Positions 63,963 through 64,000 of a DNA stretch of 64,000 bases are shown one piece after another. This DNA comes from Salinicoccus sp. Bachu38 (GTDB lineage: Bacteria > Bacillota > Bacilli > Staphylococcales > Salinicoccaceae): assembly GCF_038561955.2 (NCBI RefSeq), contig NZ_CP138333.2:496001-560000 (forward strand), in the 5' to 3' direction. Below the pieces are notes generated by a model. That model was not told the DNA's origin. It searched no databases and saw only the letters and a program-made list of their open reading frames with translations. A program made the position numbers and the translations under genes. Numbering within the stretch: position 1 is the first letter of the stretch; every line of letters begins with the position of its first letter.

Positions 63963-64000
63963 TAATTTCTGTAAATGCTCAAATATTGTTGCAATTCAAA

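Overview
The window reads as chromosomal DNA of a low-to-mid-GC Gram-positive coccus of the family Staphylococcaceae. GC is nearer 50% than the ~33% of Staphylococcus aureus, and there is a probable compatible-solute (ectoine type) ABC transporter. A halophilic or halotolerant genus such as Salinicoccus (or Jeotgalicoccus) fits best; the genus is an inference. Much of the gene order (sufA-ndh-pepA-mnhA..G-ppi-yugI-rocD-gudB ... pgi-sps-addB-addA-FAH-yisL-cdr-sufT-clpB ... DUF2929) follows the S. aureus chromosome as I remember it. No rRNA, tRNA, CRISPR array, insertion sequence or prophage is visible.

Layout. 1-4.4 kb (+): a small Cys-rich YuzB-like protein, the A-type Fe-S carrier SufA, a type II NADH dehydrogenase, a YuiB-like membrane protein, leucyl aminopeptidase and a PaaI-type thioesterase. 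4.4-10.2 kb (-): the complete seven-gene Mnh/Mrp Na+/H+ antiporter operon, mnhA to mnhG. 10.2-18.1 kb (+): peptidyl-prolyl isomerase, three small genes including an S1-domain protein, then arginine/proline/glutamate catabolism: rocA, rocD and two tandem glutamate dehydrogenases. Three cre-like CcpA sites precede rocA. 18.1-23.5 kb: an RND-type exporter divergent from its likely TetR regulator, then a PatB/MalY-type C-S lyase. 23.5-28.5 kb (+): two consecutive tryptophan T-box riboswitches, then trpDCFBA without trpE or trpG. 28.5-40.6 kb (+): pgi, a TVP38-family membrane protein, type I signal peptidase, the AddAB (RexAB) helicase-nuclease, a polytopic membrane protein, an FAH-family enzyme and a YisL-like protein.

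40.7-46.5 kb (+): a secreted, C-terminally membrane-anchored alpha-amylase-like protein whose catalytic residues are largely replaced, an SDR, and two tandem alanine/glycine:Na+ symporters with structured leaders. This is the most unusual part of the window. 46.5-49.5 kb (-): HAD phosphatase, DegV and CoA-disulfide reductase, apparently one operon. 49.6-53.7 kb: sufT, uppP (on -) and clpB, the last with a textbook CtsR operator. 54-57.1 kb (+): an ehuBCDA-like ABC transporter. 57.3-62.1 kb (-): glpP and glpFKD, with a cre over the glpF -35 and a GlpP-type leader terminator. 62.3-64 kb: a nitronate monooxygenase, a DUF2929 protein, and a promoter region with a perfect cre running off the right edge.

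Together the genes describe Na+ and osmotic homeostasis (Mnh antiporter, Na+-coupled symporters, ectoine-type uptake), amino acid and glycerol catabolism under CcpA control, Fe-S assembly (SufA, SufT) and stress functions (ClpB, AddAB, CoA-disulfide reductase). All gene calls come from reading translations and motifs; no database search was run.
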